The notes beneath the pieces were generated by a model. The model was not told where the DNA came from. It did not search any database and saw nothing but the letters and a program-made list of their open reading frames with translations. From NCBI GenBank assembly GCA_024409235.1, contig JAKSUA010000015.1, positions 1 to 50,458 of the forward strand: DNA of 50,458 nucleotides, given 5' to 3'. Position 1 is the stretch's first letter. Each line of letters opens with the position of its first letter. The DNA is from Bacteroidales bacterium. Its GTDB lineage: Bacteria; Bacteroidota; Bacteroidia; Bacteroidales; UBA1715. The position numbers and the translations under genes were made by a program. Below are positions 7,528 through 17,637 of the stretch, piece after piece.

Positions 7528-10437
7528 ATGGCAAGAATTAGTAAAGTAACAAAAGAATTTAATCTGGGATTGGATACTGTCGTGGATTTCCTCGAAAAGC
7601 ACAATTTCAAAATTGACCGTGATCCGAATGCGAAGATTACGGATGAAATGTACGAATTGCTTAAACAAGAATTTCAACCAGACGCTGTTGAAAAGAAGAA
7701 GACTCAGGAAGTTGATTTGTCTGGAACTCGTAAGGCAAAGGAAACTGTTTCCTTGCCAGAAGAAGAACAAAAACCTAAAAAAGAAGAAATCTTCACAACT
7801 GACAAACCTGTTGTTGGAAAGCCAAAAGTTATAGGAACAATTAATCTTGCCACTGAAACTAAACCGGAAGCTCCAGCAAAGAAAGTTGAAGAAGAAGTTG
7901 TTGTTGAGGAAAAGCCTGTGGAAAAACAACCGGAACCTAAAAAGATTCCTGTTGTTGAGGAAGTTGTTGTAAAGAAAGAAGAACCTAAGGTTGTTGAAAA
8001 GAAAATTGAAGAACCTGCTCCTGTTGTTGAAGCAAAACAAAATCAGGAAGACGAAATCTTTAAACCTTCCAATGTAGTTGTTGAGAACAACGTGAAAGTT
8101 TTAGGAAAAATAAATCTTGAAACATTGAATCAAAAAACTCGTCCTGACAAAAAGACAAAGAAGGAGAAAGAGGAAGAAAGAAAGAAACAGCAGGCTGCAA
8201 AAGCAAGTGCTCAGCAAACTCAACAAAAACAATCTCATACGCCTGAAGTGAAGGAGAAAAAAGCTCCACGTCAGGAAGAGAATTTCATAAAAACGAATGT
8301 TGAGCCAATCAAAAAACCAAAAGTTGTTGGTCATGTTGATTTGTCTCAATCAAACGATTCTGAACAGAAATCAAATAAGAAAGGTCATCGTGAACGTATA
8401 AAGAGCGGAAAAGTAAATTTCGACGAGCGCGATGATTTTGGAAGCAAAGAAGGAAAATCAAATTCTAAGTTTGATAAAGGCGGAAAGAACGGCAAAAACA
8501 AACATGGAAAACATGGATTTTTGCATGAGGAAGTTAACGAGGAAGAAGTAGATCGTAATATTAAAGACGTACGTTCTAAACTCGACAGTATGGGTAGAAA
8601 AACAAACACTTCTAAACATACTCGCGACAAGAAGGAGAAAATCCGCCAAGAGATGGAATTGGCTGAATTGGAACAACAAGAACAAGAAAAAATCTTGAAA
8701 GTTACTGATGTTGTTTCTGCAACAGACCTTTCTGCAATGATGAATGTTTCTGTTCTTGACATTGTAAAAGCTTGTTTCGAAATCGGCCTTATGATTTCCC
8801 AAAACCAACGTTTGGAAGCAGATACAATCCAGATGATTGCAGAAAACTTTGGTTATGAAGTTCAGTTCGTAAGTGCTGATATTCAAGAATCTATCGAGGA
8901 AGTAGAAGATAAACCGGAAGATTTGCAGTCACGTCCACCAATCGTAACTGTAATGGGACACGTTGATCATGGTAAAACATCTTTGCTTGACTATATTCGT
9001 AAATCAAACGTAATTGCAGGTGAAGCTGGTGGAATCACTCAACATATTGGTGCTTACAGTGTTACATTGTCAAACGGCCGTCAGATTACATTCCTTGATA
9101 CTCCAGGTCACGAAGCATTTACCGCAATGCGTGCCCGTGGTGCTCAGGTAACAGATATTGCTATTATTGTGGTTGCCGCTGATGATCAGGTGATGCCTCA
9201 AACTATTGAAGCAATCAATCACGCTGCCGCTGCCGGTGTTCCTATCATTTTTGCAATAAACAAGATTGATAAACCTGGAGCAAATCCTGATAGGGTACGT
9301 GAACAACTTGCTAATATGAATTATTTAGTTGAAGAATGGGGTGGCAAATACCAGTCTCAGGAAATTGCAGCTAAATTTGGTAAGAACGTAGATTTGTTGA
9401 TGGAAAAAGTTTTGCTTGAGGCTGATATGCTTGAATTAAAAGCAAATCCAAATAAACCTGCTCAAGGAACTGTTATTGAGTCAAAACTTGATAAAGGGCG
9501 TGGTTTTACAACAAATGTCTTGATAAGCTCAGGAACACTTCGTGTGGGAGATGTGATTTTGGCTGGTATGCACTCAGGTAAGATTAAGGCAATGTTCAAC
9601 GAGCGTGAACAAAGAATTACTGAAGCTGGTCCTTCTACACCAGTAATGGTTCTTGGTCTTGATGGCGCTCCACAGGCAGGTGATAAAATCCACGTAATGG
9701 AATCAGAACGTGAAGCTCGTGATATTGCAGCAAAACGTGAACGTTTGCAACGCGAACAGGAATTACGTGCAATGAAACCAGAAACTCTTGAAGATATTGC
9801 CCGCAAGATTAAGATTGGTAATGTTCAGGAATTGAACTTGATTGTTAAAGGTGATGTTGGTGGTTCTATCGAAGCATTGTCTGATTCATTGTTGAAACTT
9901 TCAACTGAAGAAATTCAGATTGTAATTAAACATAAAGCTGTTGGTCAAATTTCGGAATCTGATGTTTTGTTGGCATCTGCTTCAAAGGCAATCATCGTTG
10001 GTTTCCAGGTTCGTCCTTCTGCCGATGCACGCCGCCTTGCTGAAAAACTTGGTATTGATATTCGTTTGTATTCAATTATTTACGATGCAATCAATGAAGT
10101 TAAAGATGCCATGGCTGGTATGCTTTCTCCTGAAATCAAAGAAGAAATTACAGGTAGCTGCGAAGTTCGCCAGGTATTCAAGATTTCCAAAGTTGGTACG
10201 GTTGCCGGATGTTTCGTTACTGATGGAAAGATTACACGCTCTTCAAAAGTTCGTATAATCCGTGATGGTATTGTGGTTCATACTGGAGAACTTTCTTCAT
10301 TACGTAAGGTAAAAGAAGATGTTAAAGAAATGACAAAAGGCTTTGAATGTGGTTTGAGTGTTCATAATTACAATGATATTCACGAAGGTGATATGATTGA
10401 AGCATTTGAAGAAAAAGAAGTTCAAAGAACATTGTAA
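7528..10437 (+). CDS. infB: Translation initiation factor IF-2
   Basis: A 969-residue GTPase that brings initiator tRNA to the 30S subunit. An N-terminal IF-2N-like segment (residues 1-50) is followed by a very long lysine/glutamate-rich low-complexity linker (about 50-390) with repeats such as KPKVxGxxxL. A second IF-2N element lies near 390-445. The G domain starts near residue 469 with GHVDHGKT (G1), then GGITQHIGA, DTPGHEAF (G3) and NKIDKPGA (G4). Domains II-IV follow to the end (GFECGLSVHNYNDIHEGDMI). It ends the operon and has its own terminator. The start ATG lies 48 bases after nusA. Confidence 0.98.
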   Translation: MARISKVTKEFNLGLDTVVDFLEKHNFKIDRDPNAKITDEMYELLKQEFQPDAVEKKKTQEVDLSGTRKAKETVSLPEEEQKPKKEEIFTTDKPVVGKPKVIGTINLATETKPEAPAKKVEEEVVVEEKPVEKQPEPKKIPVVEEVVVKKEEPKVVEKKIEEPAPVVEAKQNQEDEIFKPSNVVVENNVKVLGKINLETLNQKTRPDKKTKKEKEEERKKQQAAKASAQQTQQKQSHTPEVKEKKAPRQEENFIKTNVEPIKKPKVVGHVDLSQSNDSEQKSNKKGHRERIKSGKVNFDERDDFGSKEGKSNSKFDKGGKNGKNKHGKHGFLHEEVNEEEVDRNIKDVRSKLDSMGRKTNTSKHTRDKKEKIRQEMELAELEQQEQEKILKVTDVVSATDLSAMMNVSVLDIVKACFEIGLMISQNQRLEADTIQMIAENFGYEVQFVSADIQESIEEVEDKPEDLQSRPPIVTVMGHVDHGKTSLLDYIRKSNVIAGEAGGITQHIGAYSVTLSNGRQITFLDTPGHEAFTAMRARGAQVTDIAIIVVAADDQVMPQTIEAINHAAAAGVPIIFAINKIDKPGANPDRVREQLANMNYLVEEWGGKYQSQEIAAKFGKNVDLLMEKVLLEADMLELKANPNKPAQGTVIESKLDKGRGFTTNVLISSGTLRVGDVILAGMHSGKIKAMFNEREQRITEAGPSTPVMVLGLDGAPQAGDKIHVMESEREARDIAAKRERLQREQELRAMKPETLEDIARKIKIGNVQELNLIVKGDVGGSIEALSDSLLKLSTEEIQIVIKHKAVGQISESDVLLASASKAIIVGFQVRPSADARRLAEKLGIDIRLYSIIYDAINEVKDAMAGMLSPEIKEEITGSCEVRQVFKISKVGTVAGCFVTDGKITRSSKVRIIRDGIVVHTGELSSLRKVKEDVKEMTKGFECGLSVHNYNDIHEGDMIEAFEEKEVQRTL

Positions 10438-10464
10438 GTAGCATTTACTTCATAGAAAATAAAA

Positions 10465-10497
10465 AGGCGGTTAGATTTTCTTTTAACCGCCTTTTTT
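10465..10497 (+). terminator. Terminator after infB
   Basis: An inverted repeat, AGGCGGTTA with TAACCGCCT, followed by a T tract. It closes the rimP-nusA-infB operon before the separately transcribed thrA. Confidence 0.9.
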
Positions 10498-10593
10498 GTG
10501 TTTAAAATTTCAATAGAATAGATAAAAAAAATCCCTATCTTTTTCGATAAATACTCCATTTGTATTAATTTTGAACACATTTTGTAAATATAT

Positions 10594-13044
10594 ATGAAGG
10601 TCTTAAAATTTGGTGGAACTTCGGTAAAAAATGCCGAAAACATCTCTAAAACAATTGCGATTATCAAAGATAATCTTGCAAAAGAACAGTTAGTGGTTGT
10701 GGTTTCTGCTTTAGGTGGAATCACAAATAAATTGATTGAATGCAGCAATAAAGCTGTAAAAGGAGACACCACCTTCACCGAAACCCTTGCAGAAATTAAA
10801 AAAGCTCATTTCGATACAATTGCTGGATTGTTGTCGGGTGATTACAAGACAGATTGTGAAAAACATACAGAAAATATCCTTTCTGAATTAAAGGATATTC
10901 TTCACGGAATTGCTCTAATTCGTGAATTGACTCCTCGTTCTCTTGATATTGTTTCAAGTGTTGGAGAACGAATGTCTGCATATATTATCGCAAAAACTAT
11001 CGCTCAAAGCGGTGTTGACTGCGAATTCCTTGATGCACGCACAGTTATAAAAACAGATAAAACATTTGGTGCGGCAAAAGTAAATTTTGAAAAAACAGAT
11101 AAACTTATTCAGGATAAGGTTCTTAATACAAAAACATTATTCATAGCAACTGGTTTTATTGCAAGTACAGATGACGACGAAACTATTACGCTTGGTCGTG
11201 GTGGTTCTGACTATTCTGGTGCAATTTTCGCCCGTGCGGTAAATGCTTCTATCCTTGAAATTTGGACAGATGTTGACGGTATGATGACTGCTGATCCACG
11301 CAAGGTTAAAAAAGCATATCCAATTGAACATATTACTTACGCCGAAGCAATGGAACTTTCTCACTTTGGCGCTAAAGTTCTTGAACCAAGAACTGTTATT
11401 CCTGCAATGTCAAAAATGATTCCCGTGATTATAAAAAACACTTTCAATCCAACTGCAAAAGGAACACTTATTACAAAAGAGAACGAAAATTCTCAATTGC
11501 GTGTTCAAGGTATTTCTTCAATCGACGAAGTTAGTTTAGTTACTGTTCAAGGTAGCGGAATGATTGGCGAAGCCGGCATTTCTATGCGTTTGTTCCGTGC
11601 AATTGCACAAGAATCTATCAATGTAATTTTGATTACACAAGGGTCTTCAGAACATTCAATCACATTTGCTGTGTTGCCAAACGATGCAAAGAAATCTCAA
11701 GATGTTCTTAATAAGGAATTCGAATTTGAATTGAAAGCTGGTTTGATTGATTCTATCAAGGTTGAAAATAATCTTTCAATTATTGCTGCTGTTGGTGAGA
11801 ATATGAAAAATATTCCTGGTGTTGCAAGCAAGTTCTTCAATGCTCTTGGTGTTAACGGAATCAATGTGGTTGCTATCGCACAAGGTGCAAGTGAATTGAA
11901 TATCTCAGTTGTTATCAACGAAAAAGATAAGATTAAAGCACTTAATTCTCTTCACGAATCATTCTTCCTATCTAATACAACAACATTGAATGTATTTGTT
12001 GTTGGAACAGGAACAATCGGTGGTGAACTTCTTCGCCAAATCAATGCACAACACCAAACTTTGATTGATCAAAACAAGATTGATGTAAAGGTTGTCGGTA
12101 TTTCTAATATCGATGGTTATTTGATTGATACTGACGGTATTGATTTGAGCAATTGGGAAGAATTAGTTAAAACAAAAGGTTGCAAACCAGACCTTGATGC
12201 CTATGTTGCAAAAATCAAGGAATTGAACTTGAGAAACAGTGTGTATGTTGACAATACTGCAAGTTATGCCGTTGCCGACAAATATGAAGAAATGTTGGAA
12301 AAACACATCTCTGTTGTAACGCCAAATAAGGTTGCAAATGCAAGCGATTACAATCGATACAAACATATTCACGAACTTGCTTCACAAACAGGTGCTCGTT
12401 TCTACTACGAAACAAATGTTGGCGCAGGTCTTCCTGTAATCAGTACTTTGAAGGATTTGATTAAGAGTGGTGACGAAATCATTAAAATCGAAGCAATTCT
12501 TTCTGGTTCGTTGAACTTTATTTTCAGCAATTGTTCCTCTACAAAAGATTTCGCTTCAACAGTGAAAGAGGCTCGTCAAAAAGGTTACACTGAACCAGAT
12601 CCAAAGATTGACTTGGCTGGAAAGGATGTTGCTCGTAAGATATTAATTCTTTCTCGTGAGATTGGTTGCCAATTTAACCTTGAAGATGTTGCTGTTGAAA
12701 ACTGCTTGTCTGAAGCAAGTCAAAACACAAATACTGTAGAAGAATTGTGGGAATCTCTTGAAAAGAACGACAACGAAAAATACACTAAATTGTTTGCTGA
12801 CGCTGAAAAAGAAGGTAAACATTTGAAATACATTGCTACGTATGAAAACGGTAAAGCAAAAACAGAAATCAAGGCTGTAGATGCTTCTCATCCATTCTAT
12901 AACATTACAGGTAGCGATAACATTATTTCTTTCACAACTGCACATTATCGCACTCAACCTTTGATTGTGATTGGCCCTGGAGCAGGTGCAGCAGTAACAG
13001 CAGCTGGAGTATTTGCTGACATTATTCGTATAGCGAATTTTTAA
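10594..13044 (+). CDS. thrA: Bifunctional aspartokinase / homoserine dehydrogenase
   Basis: An 816-residue fusion enzyme catalysing the first and third steps from aspartate to homoserine (threonine/methionine branch). The kinase begins KFGGTSV at residue 4 and has the GRGGSDYSGA substrate segment. Two ACT regulatory domains cover about 315-455 (VQGSGMIGEAGISMRLF and VGENMKNIPGVASKFF), as in threonine-inhibited enzymes. The NAD(P)-binding fold starts near residue 466 with VFVVGTGTIGGELLRQI; the dehydrogenase part includes the GYTEPDPKIDLAGKDVARK signature. Length matches the family. It is a single gene flanked by terminators; thrB and thrC do not follow. No T-box or peptide leader is seen. A weak TAATTTTG box lies at 10566-10573. 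Confidence 0.97.
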   Translation: MKVLKFGGTSVKNAENISKTIAIIKDNLAKEQLVVVVSALGGITNKLIECSNKAVKGDTTFTETLAEIKKAHFDTIAGLLSGDYKTDCEKHTENILSELKDILHGIALIRELTPRSLDIVSSVGERMSAYIIAKTIAQSGVDCEFLDARTVIKTDKTFGAAKVNFEKTDKLIQDKVLNTKTLFIATGFIASTDDDETITLGRGGSDYSGAIFARAVNASILEIWTDVDGMMTADPRKVKKAYPIEHITYAEAMELSHFGAKVLEPRTVIPAMSKMIPVIIKNTFNPTAKGTLITKENENSQLRVQGISSIDEVSLVTVQGSGMIGEAGISMRLFRAIAQESINVILITQGSSEHSITFAVLPNDAKKSQDVLNKEFEFELKAGLIDSIKVENNLSIIAAVGENMKNIPGVASKFFNALGVNGINVVAIAQGASELNISVVINEKDKIKALNSLHESFFLSNTTTLNVFVVGTGTIGGELLRQINAQHQTLIDQNKIDVKVVGISNIDGYLIDTDGIDLSNWEELVKTKGCKPDLDAYVAKIKELNLRNSVYVDNTASYAVADKYEEMLEKHISVVTPNKVANASDYNRYKHIHELASQTGARFYYETNVGAGLPVISTLKDLIKSGDEIIKIEAILSGSLNFIFSNCSSTKDFASTVKEARQKGYTEPDPKIDLAGKDVARKILILSREIGCQFNLEDVAVENCLSEASQNTNTVEELWESLEKNDNEKYTKLFADAEKEGKHLKYIATYENGKAKTEIKAVDASHPFYNITGSDNIISFTTAHYRTQPLIVIGPGAGAAVTAAGVFADIIRIANF

Positions 13045-13065
13045 TTAATACTCTTATATAAAATC

Positions 13066-13099
13066 AGCCCATTAAGATTATTCTTGATGGGCTTTTTTA
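13066..13099 (+). terminator. Terminator after thrA
   Basis: AGCCCATTAAGA pairs with TCTTGATGGGCT-type sequence, followed by a T run. It lies between thrA and the convergent DUF4105 gene. Confidence 0.9.
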
Positions 13100-13165
13100 T
13101 TTTAAAAAAGTCTATAAGTGATTTTCCTTGGAAAACGGAATTCAATGGATTCCGTTGCTGTCACC

Positions 13166-14326
13166 TCATTTAAATAAGACTTTGTTTAGTGGAGTAAAAC
13201 CGATTGCTCTTAATATAAATATCAGCATAATTGGCCATGAAGAAACAGCGATTGTCTGACCTGCAATCAGTGTTGTGAAGAAGTAAAGAATTACCATCGA
13301 TGCAGAGAAAATGAAGTAATATTTTGTGTAGTTTCTCCATTTAGGAACCAACCAGATTATTGCAAAGACAATGTGAAATGGAGTCAACCACAATGTGTTG
13401 AAATTAGGAAAAACGATGGAGTGGATGCTTGCGAATGATATAAACCAAATAAAACCGCCAAAAAATCCAGCAAAAAGTAGGAATAGCACATCACAGCAGA
13501 TGTAACGTTTTTTGGTGCGGATTTCCCATATTGTGACAAAAAATAGAATGAATGCTGCTATCCACAATTGAAGAGTTGCATTTTCATGAAGAGGAAGTGA
13601 GGTTTTTTTCTCAGGTTGAAGTATTTCATTTTTTTCTAGGCACAAGCTTTTATTACCGACAGTAGCTGTTTCTATTCCTTTGCCAAGAAGTTCGGGGATA
13701 AACATCATCTTTTGGGACGACATGACTGTATCGGCTGGATAACCAATGCCTAGATCAATTCCGAAGCCCGTCCATGATTTTGGATTTGCATATTGAAACG
13801 TGAGTTTTCTCCATGTTGTCGTCTCAAATTCCTCATTCCATTGAAGTTCCGGAATTTGTTTATTTAGAAGGTCGTATATTCTTGTAGCACAGTTGTCTTC
13901 GAAGAAATTGTATAGATAAACACGGTTTTGTGGTTCAAGGTTCCAAAGCAAGTATTCACAGATTTTTTCTTTTTCTTCTTGTGTTATGTTTAAAACATAT
14001 TCTGTAATTCCACGTTTTTCGCTGTCATATTCCCTGTATGTGCTTCGAAATGACCTTGTTGCCAACAGATAATCCATGTTGCCAGTCATGAAATTTCCGA
14101 CAAATTCCAATAGGTTTCCTATGGAAAAAACACCGTAGTCAAATACCGCATCGACCTTGTTTGCTGTGTCGCATACACGGATTGCAGCATGTCCAAATTG
14201 AGTATAGATAATATCGCCTGGCGAACAAACTAACACAGAAATCTTTGTAGATTCTGATGGTCGGTAGTCCGCAAAAACTGTTTCGAATGCGAACAAAAAC
14301 GTTAATATGAGAAATATATTTTTCAT
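13166..14326 (-). CDS. DUF4105 (Lnb N-terminal periplasmic-like) membrane protein
   Basis: A 386-residue protein with a signal peptide (residues 1-19, ending VFA). A periplasmic DUF4105 domain covers about 25-240, marked by SPGDIIYTQFGHAAIRVCD, AVFDYGVFS and FFEDNCATRIYDLL. The conserved H and C within these motifs suggest a papain-like cysteine hydrolase fold. The C-terminal third holds about four to five membrane helices. Related domains occur in lacto-N-biosidase accessory proteins; the substrate here is unknown. It stands alone, divergent from parA. Confidence 0.85.
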   Translation of the reverse strand: MKNIFLILTFLFAFETVFADYRPSESTKISVLVCSPGDIIYTQFGHAAIRVCDTANKVDAVFDYGVFSIGNLLEFVGNFMTGNMDYLLATRSFRSTYREYDSEKRGITEYVLNITQEEKEKICEYLLWNLEPQNRVYLYNFFEDNCATRIYDLLNKQIPELQWNEEFETTTWRKLTFQYANPKSWTGFGIDLGIGYPADTVMSSQKMMFIPELLGKGIETATVGNKSLCLEKNEILQPEKKTSLPLHENATLQLWIAAFILFFVTIWEIRTKKRYICCDVLFLLFAGFFGGFIWFISFASIHSIVFPNFNTLWLTPFHIVFAIIWLVPKWRNYTKYYFIFSASMVILYFFTTLIAGQTIAVSSWPIMLIFILRAIGFTPLNKVLFK

Positions 14327-14513
14327 TATTAAAAGCCATGCAAAAATACGAAATGTTTCAAAATCGAAAATCCCACCGGCTGCATTGTTAATAACTTTTT
14401 AATAACTATAAATCAGCCGATTAGAGCGAAATTTGGTTGAAGTAGATAGTGGCACCACAACAGCACATGTTTTTTTTTGTATTTTTGGAATCTATTTCAA
14501 AAAGTACACGAAA

Positions 14514-15299
14514 ATGGGAAAAGTAATTGCAGTGGCAAATCAAAAGGGCGGTGTAGGTAAAACAACCACAAGTATAAATTTGGGTGCGAGCCTTGCTGTT
14601 CTTGAATATTCAGTTTTGATTGTTGACTTTGATCCTCAGGGAAATGCTTCAACAGGTCTTGGCGTTAATATCAAAGATGCTAATATGTTGGGGATATATG
14701 AATGTCTAGCAGGAAAATGTTCTCCTAAAGAGGCTATTCATCATTGTGAAGAAATAGATAGGCTAGATATTCTTCCTGCAAATATTGATTTGGTTGGTCT
14801 GGAGCTTGAGTTAGCGAGTGATGAAAACCGCAACATGTATCTTAAAAATGTGATAGACAGCCTACGTAACGAGTACGATTTTATAATTATAGACTGTACT
14901 CCTTCGTTGGGTATTTTAACTACAAATGCGCTTGCTGCTGCAGATTCTGTTTTGTTGACAATCCAATGTGAATATTTCGCTTTGGAAGGTCTTACACAAC
15001 TTCTTAGTACAATAAAACTTGTTCAGGATATTTTCAATCCGTCGTTGTCAATCGAGGGATTTTTAATTACAATGTACGATGCTCGTCTTCGTCTTTCTAA
15101 CCAAGTTGTGGAAGAAGTACGTAAACATTTCGAGACAATGATTTTTGAGACAATCATTCCAAGAAATGTGAAATTGGCAGAGGCTCCAAGTTTTGGAAAA
15201 CCTGTAATAACTTATGATGCAAATTCTGTCGGTGCGGATAAGTACATGGAATTAGCAAAAGAAATTTTACGTAGAAATAATTTACCAGAAACAAAATAA
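14514..15299 (+). CDS. parA: Chromosome partitioning ATPase ParA (Soj)
   Basis: A 261-residue deviant Walker-A ATPase that forms the dynamic nucleoid-bound gradient for chromosome segregation. The motif is KGGVGKTTTS (residues 9-18), then DFDPQGNASTGLG (Walker A'), DCTPSLGILTTNAL (Walker B region) and EAPSFGKPV. I use the ATG at 14514 (MGKVIAVANQ) because family members start there and a TATTTTTG -7-type box lies at 14480-14487, inside any longer reading. It is followed by parB two bases after its stop. Confidence 0.96.
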   Translation: MGKVIAVANQKGGVGKTTTSINLGASLAVLEYSVLIVDFDPQGNASTGLGVNIKDANMLGIYECLAGKCSPKEAIHHCEEIDRLDILPANIDLVGLELELASDENRNMYLKNVIDSLRNEYDFIIIDCTPSLGILTTNALAAADSVLLTIQCEYFALEGLTQLLSTIKLVQDIFNPSLSIEGFLITMYDARLRLSNQVVEEVRKHFETMIFETIIPRNVKLAEAPSFGKPVITYDANSVGADKYMELAKEILRRNNLPETK

Positions 15300-15301
15300 A
15301 A

Positions 15302-16174
15302 ATGGCTAAATCATCTGGACTAGGAAAAGGGTTGGACGCACTTCTTGGAGGTGCAAAAACTCCTGTGACTACAGTGGTAGCAAATAGAGTAGGTGTTACA
15401 GAAATTGAGATTTCGAAGATTACTGCTAATCCTGATCAACCACGAAAAACGTTTAATGAAGAGGAGTTACAAAATCTTGCTGAATCAATCAAGGTTTTAG
15501 GTATAATACAACCAATTACTGTCCGTGAAGTTGGTGTAGGCTCATATCAAATTATATCTGGTGAACGTCGTTTTAGAGCATCGCAGATTGTTGGGTTGGC
15601 GAAAGTACCCGCTTATGTACGTAAGGCTGATGACCAGCAGCTTTTAATAATGGGACTTGTTGAGAATCTTCAGCGTGAAGATCTTGACCCAATAGAAATT
15701 GCTCAGTCATATCAACGTCTTTTAGAAGAAGGAAAACTTACTCAGGAGGAATTAGGAAAAAAGGTCGGCAAAAACCACGCAACCATAGCTAACTCATTGC
15801 GTTTATTGAAATTATCACCAGAAATCCAGACAGGATTAATAAATGGAGATATTTCTGAAGGCCATGCAAAAGCACTTCTTTCTCTAGATGATGAAAATAA
15901 GCAAAAAGAAATTTATTCTGAGATTATAGACAAAGGTCTTTCTGTGCGTGCTGCGGAGGAACTTGTCCGTAAGTTGAAAGAAAACAAAGGTGCAAACAAA
16001 AAATCTACTACAAAGTCTGAGGAACAAAAAAATATTCAGACAAAAATTGCAACAAAGCTTAATGCTAAAGTTTCTTTAAACGTAACATCAAAAGGAAACG
16101 GGAAAATTTCTATTGCATTTAAAGATGCTGACGAATTAAATGCAATCCTTGCACTGATTGAAAAAATCCAGTAG
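15302..16174 (+). CDS. parB: Chromosome partitioning protein ParB
   Basis: A 290-residue CTP-dependent DNA clamp that loads at parS sites. The N-terminal ParB/Srx domain has ITANPDQPRKTFNEEELQNL, LGIIQPITVR and GERRFRA (near residue 86). The helix-turn-helix has EELGKKVGKNHATIANSLRLL (about 150-170), preceded by LVENLQREDLDPIEIA. A lysine-rich linker leads to the C-terminal dimerisation domain. It is the partner of parA. No good match to the usual parS palindrome was noticed in this window. Confidence 0.96.
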   Translation: MAKSSGLGKGLDALLGGAKTPVTTVVANRVGVTEIEISKITANPDQPRKTFNEEELQNLAESIKVLGIIQPITVREVGVGSYQIISGERRFRASQIVGLAKVPAYVRKADDQQLLIMGLVENLQREDLDPIEIAQSYQRLLEEGKLTQEELGKKVGKNHATIANSLRLLKLSPEIQTGLINGDISEGHAKALLSLDDENKQKEIYSEIIDKGLSVRAAEELVRKLKENKGANKKSTTKSEEQKNIQTKIATKLNAKVSLNVTSKGNGKISIAFKDADELNAILALIEKIQ

Positions 16175-16177
16175 AAA

Positions 16178-16843
16178 ATGCGGAAATCGTTTCTCATAAG
16201 TCTATTTTTTCTATTGTGTGTTAGTGCATTTGCTCAAATAGATTTGCGGGATTCTGTAGATATTCAAAATGGGAACCAAACGACGGATGCTTCTATCCGT
16301 ATTGTAGATGAGGCTTTGCCAGTAGAGTCATCGTCTTCGATAGAGAAAACGCATTCTCCAAAAACTGCTGCATTGCTTTCCACAGTTATTCCGGGAGCAG
16401 GACAAGTGTATAATGGTTCTTGGTGGAAAGCTCCAATAATTTACGCAGGATTTGCTGGAATAGGTTATGGCTTATCTTTCTATCAGGATTATTATAAATC
16501 TTTTAAAACAGCGTATAATAGTTATAGAAATCCGTATTTAGCACAGGGATTGACGCCTCCTGCCGATACAATTTTAACTGTACGTGGCGAGACAGGATAT
16601 TCTCCGGTGAATGTTCAGCAGGGAAGAGATTTTTATAGGAAATACCGCGATTTATGTATTATTGGGGTGAGCGTATGGTATTTAGTAAATATACTTGAGG
16701 CTTATACAGAGGCACATTTGTTTGATTTTGATGTTTCAGACGATTTGTCGTTACATTGGGAGCCTGCTTATTATTGTGCTCCTGTTTGCAGGCTAAATCC
16801 GTCACCGTTACCTTCGGGAGTTCGGTTTACTTTCAGTTTTTAA
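16178..16843 (+). CDS. DUF5683 exported protein
   Basis: A 221-residue protein that regularly follows parB in Bacteroidota. It has a signal peptide (residues 1-19, ending AFAQ) and the DUF5683 core with SPKTAALLSTVIPGAGQVYN, WWKAPIIYAGFAGIGYGLSF and a second hydrophobic segment (LCIIGVSVWYLVNILEAYTEAHL). It is probably anchored in the envelope with two membrane segments. Its function is unknown; the constant position after parAB suggests co-expression with segregation or envelope growth. It starts 3 bases after parB, and its last bases overlap the convergent lpxH gene. Confidence 0.88.
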   Translation: MRKSFLISLFFLLCVSAFAQIDLRDSVDIQNGNQTTDASIRIVDEALPVESSSSIEKTHSPKTAALLSTVIPGAGQVYNGSWWKAPIIYAGFAGIGYGLSFYQDYYKSFKTAYNSYRNPYLAQGLTPPADTILTVRGETGYSPVNVQQGRDFYRKYRDLCIIGVSVWYLVNILEAYTEAHLFDFDVSDDLSLHWEPAYYCAPVCRLNPSPLPSGVRFTFSF

Positions 16844-17610
16844 TGTACAATTAAATCGTTTCCTAGAAAAGATTTAACTTCCATTCCTTGTTCGGAAAGA
16901 ATAGCATACGTTGAGGTTGTAATCCAGTTTCCTGTGTTAATATAGCGACTTCCAGGCTGAACTTCTTTGTCGATTGCAACATGTCGGTGTCCGAAAACAA
17001 AGTAGTCGTAGTGTTTGGTTTTTAGAACTTCGTTGGCGTACATCAACAAAAATTCTTTTTCATCACCCATGTAATTTGCTGATTCAAACACTTTTGCATT
17101 CCGATTCTGGGTTGACCACGAATGTGCCAGTCCGAACGACCAGTTTACAGGAATGAACTTAAAACACCATTGTAGAAATCTGTTAGAAAATATTTTATGA
17201 AGGAAATTCATTCCTTTGTCGTATTTCCCTAAAGCATGTCCATGGTGAATCAACAATTTCTTTCCAAAGTATTCCCGTTCAATAGGAGCAGTGTAAATTG
17301 TAACGCCAATTTCTTTAGTTAAATAATCTCCGTACCATAAATCGTGATTGCCAGAAAATATATTCACTGGAATTCCGGAATCAACGAACTCTGCCAATTT
17401 TGCTAATAAACGGACAAATCCTTTGGGAGCTACCCATTTGTATTCAAACCAAAAATCAAAAATGTCTCCTAACAGATACAGTTCCGAACAGGAAGGTTTT
17501 ATTTCGTCAAGCCAACGAAGAATGGTACTTTCACGTTTCCTGCTTTCTTCGTCGTTGGGAAAGCCAAGATGAAAATCCGAAGCGAAATATATTTGTTTGG
17601 AAATTTCCAT
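16840..17610 (-). CDS. lpxH: UDP-2,3-diacylglucosamine diphosphatase LpxH
   Basis: A 256-residue metallophosphoesterase that removes UMP to give lipid X in lipid A synthesis. The metal motifs are in order: SDFHLG (residue 11 on), GDIFDFWFEY, GNHDLW, IHHGHALG and FGHRHVAID. Length and motifs fit LpxH/LpxH2 of Bacteroidota. It is the last gene of the MBOAT-SGNH-lpxH minus-strand run (27 bases after the SGNH gene) and converges on DUF5683 with a 4-base overlap. Confidence 0.92.
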   Translation of the reverse strand: MEISKQIYFASDFHLGFPNDEESRKRESTILRWLDEIKPSCSELYLLGDIFDFWFEYKWVAPKGFVRLLAKLAEFVDSGIPVNIFSGNHDLWYGDYLTKEIGVTIYTAPIEREYFGKKLLIHHGHALGKYDKGMNFLHKIFSNRFLQWCFKFIPVNWSFGLAHSWSTQNRNAKVFESANYMGDEKEFLLMYANEVLKTKHYDYFVFGHRHVAIDKEVQPGSRYINTGNWITTSTYAILSEQGMEVKSFLGNDLIVH

Positions 17611-17637
17611 ATCGATGATTCTTTACAAAGGTACGAA

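Noticed and set aside
10438..10593. T-box or leader-peptide control of thrA
   Set aside because: The gap is too short and contains only the infB terminator and AT-rich sequence; no specifier or run of Thr codons.
14433..14513. N-terminal extension of ParA from an upstream start
   Set aside because: The family starts at MGKVIAVANQ, and a promoter-like TATTTTTG box lies within the extension.
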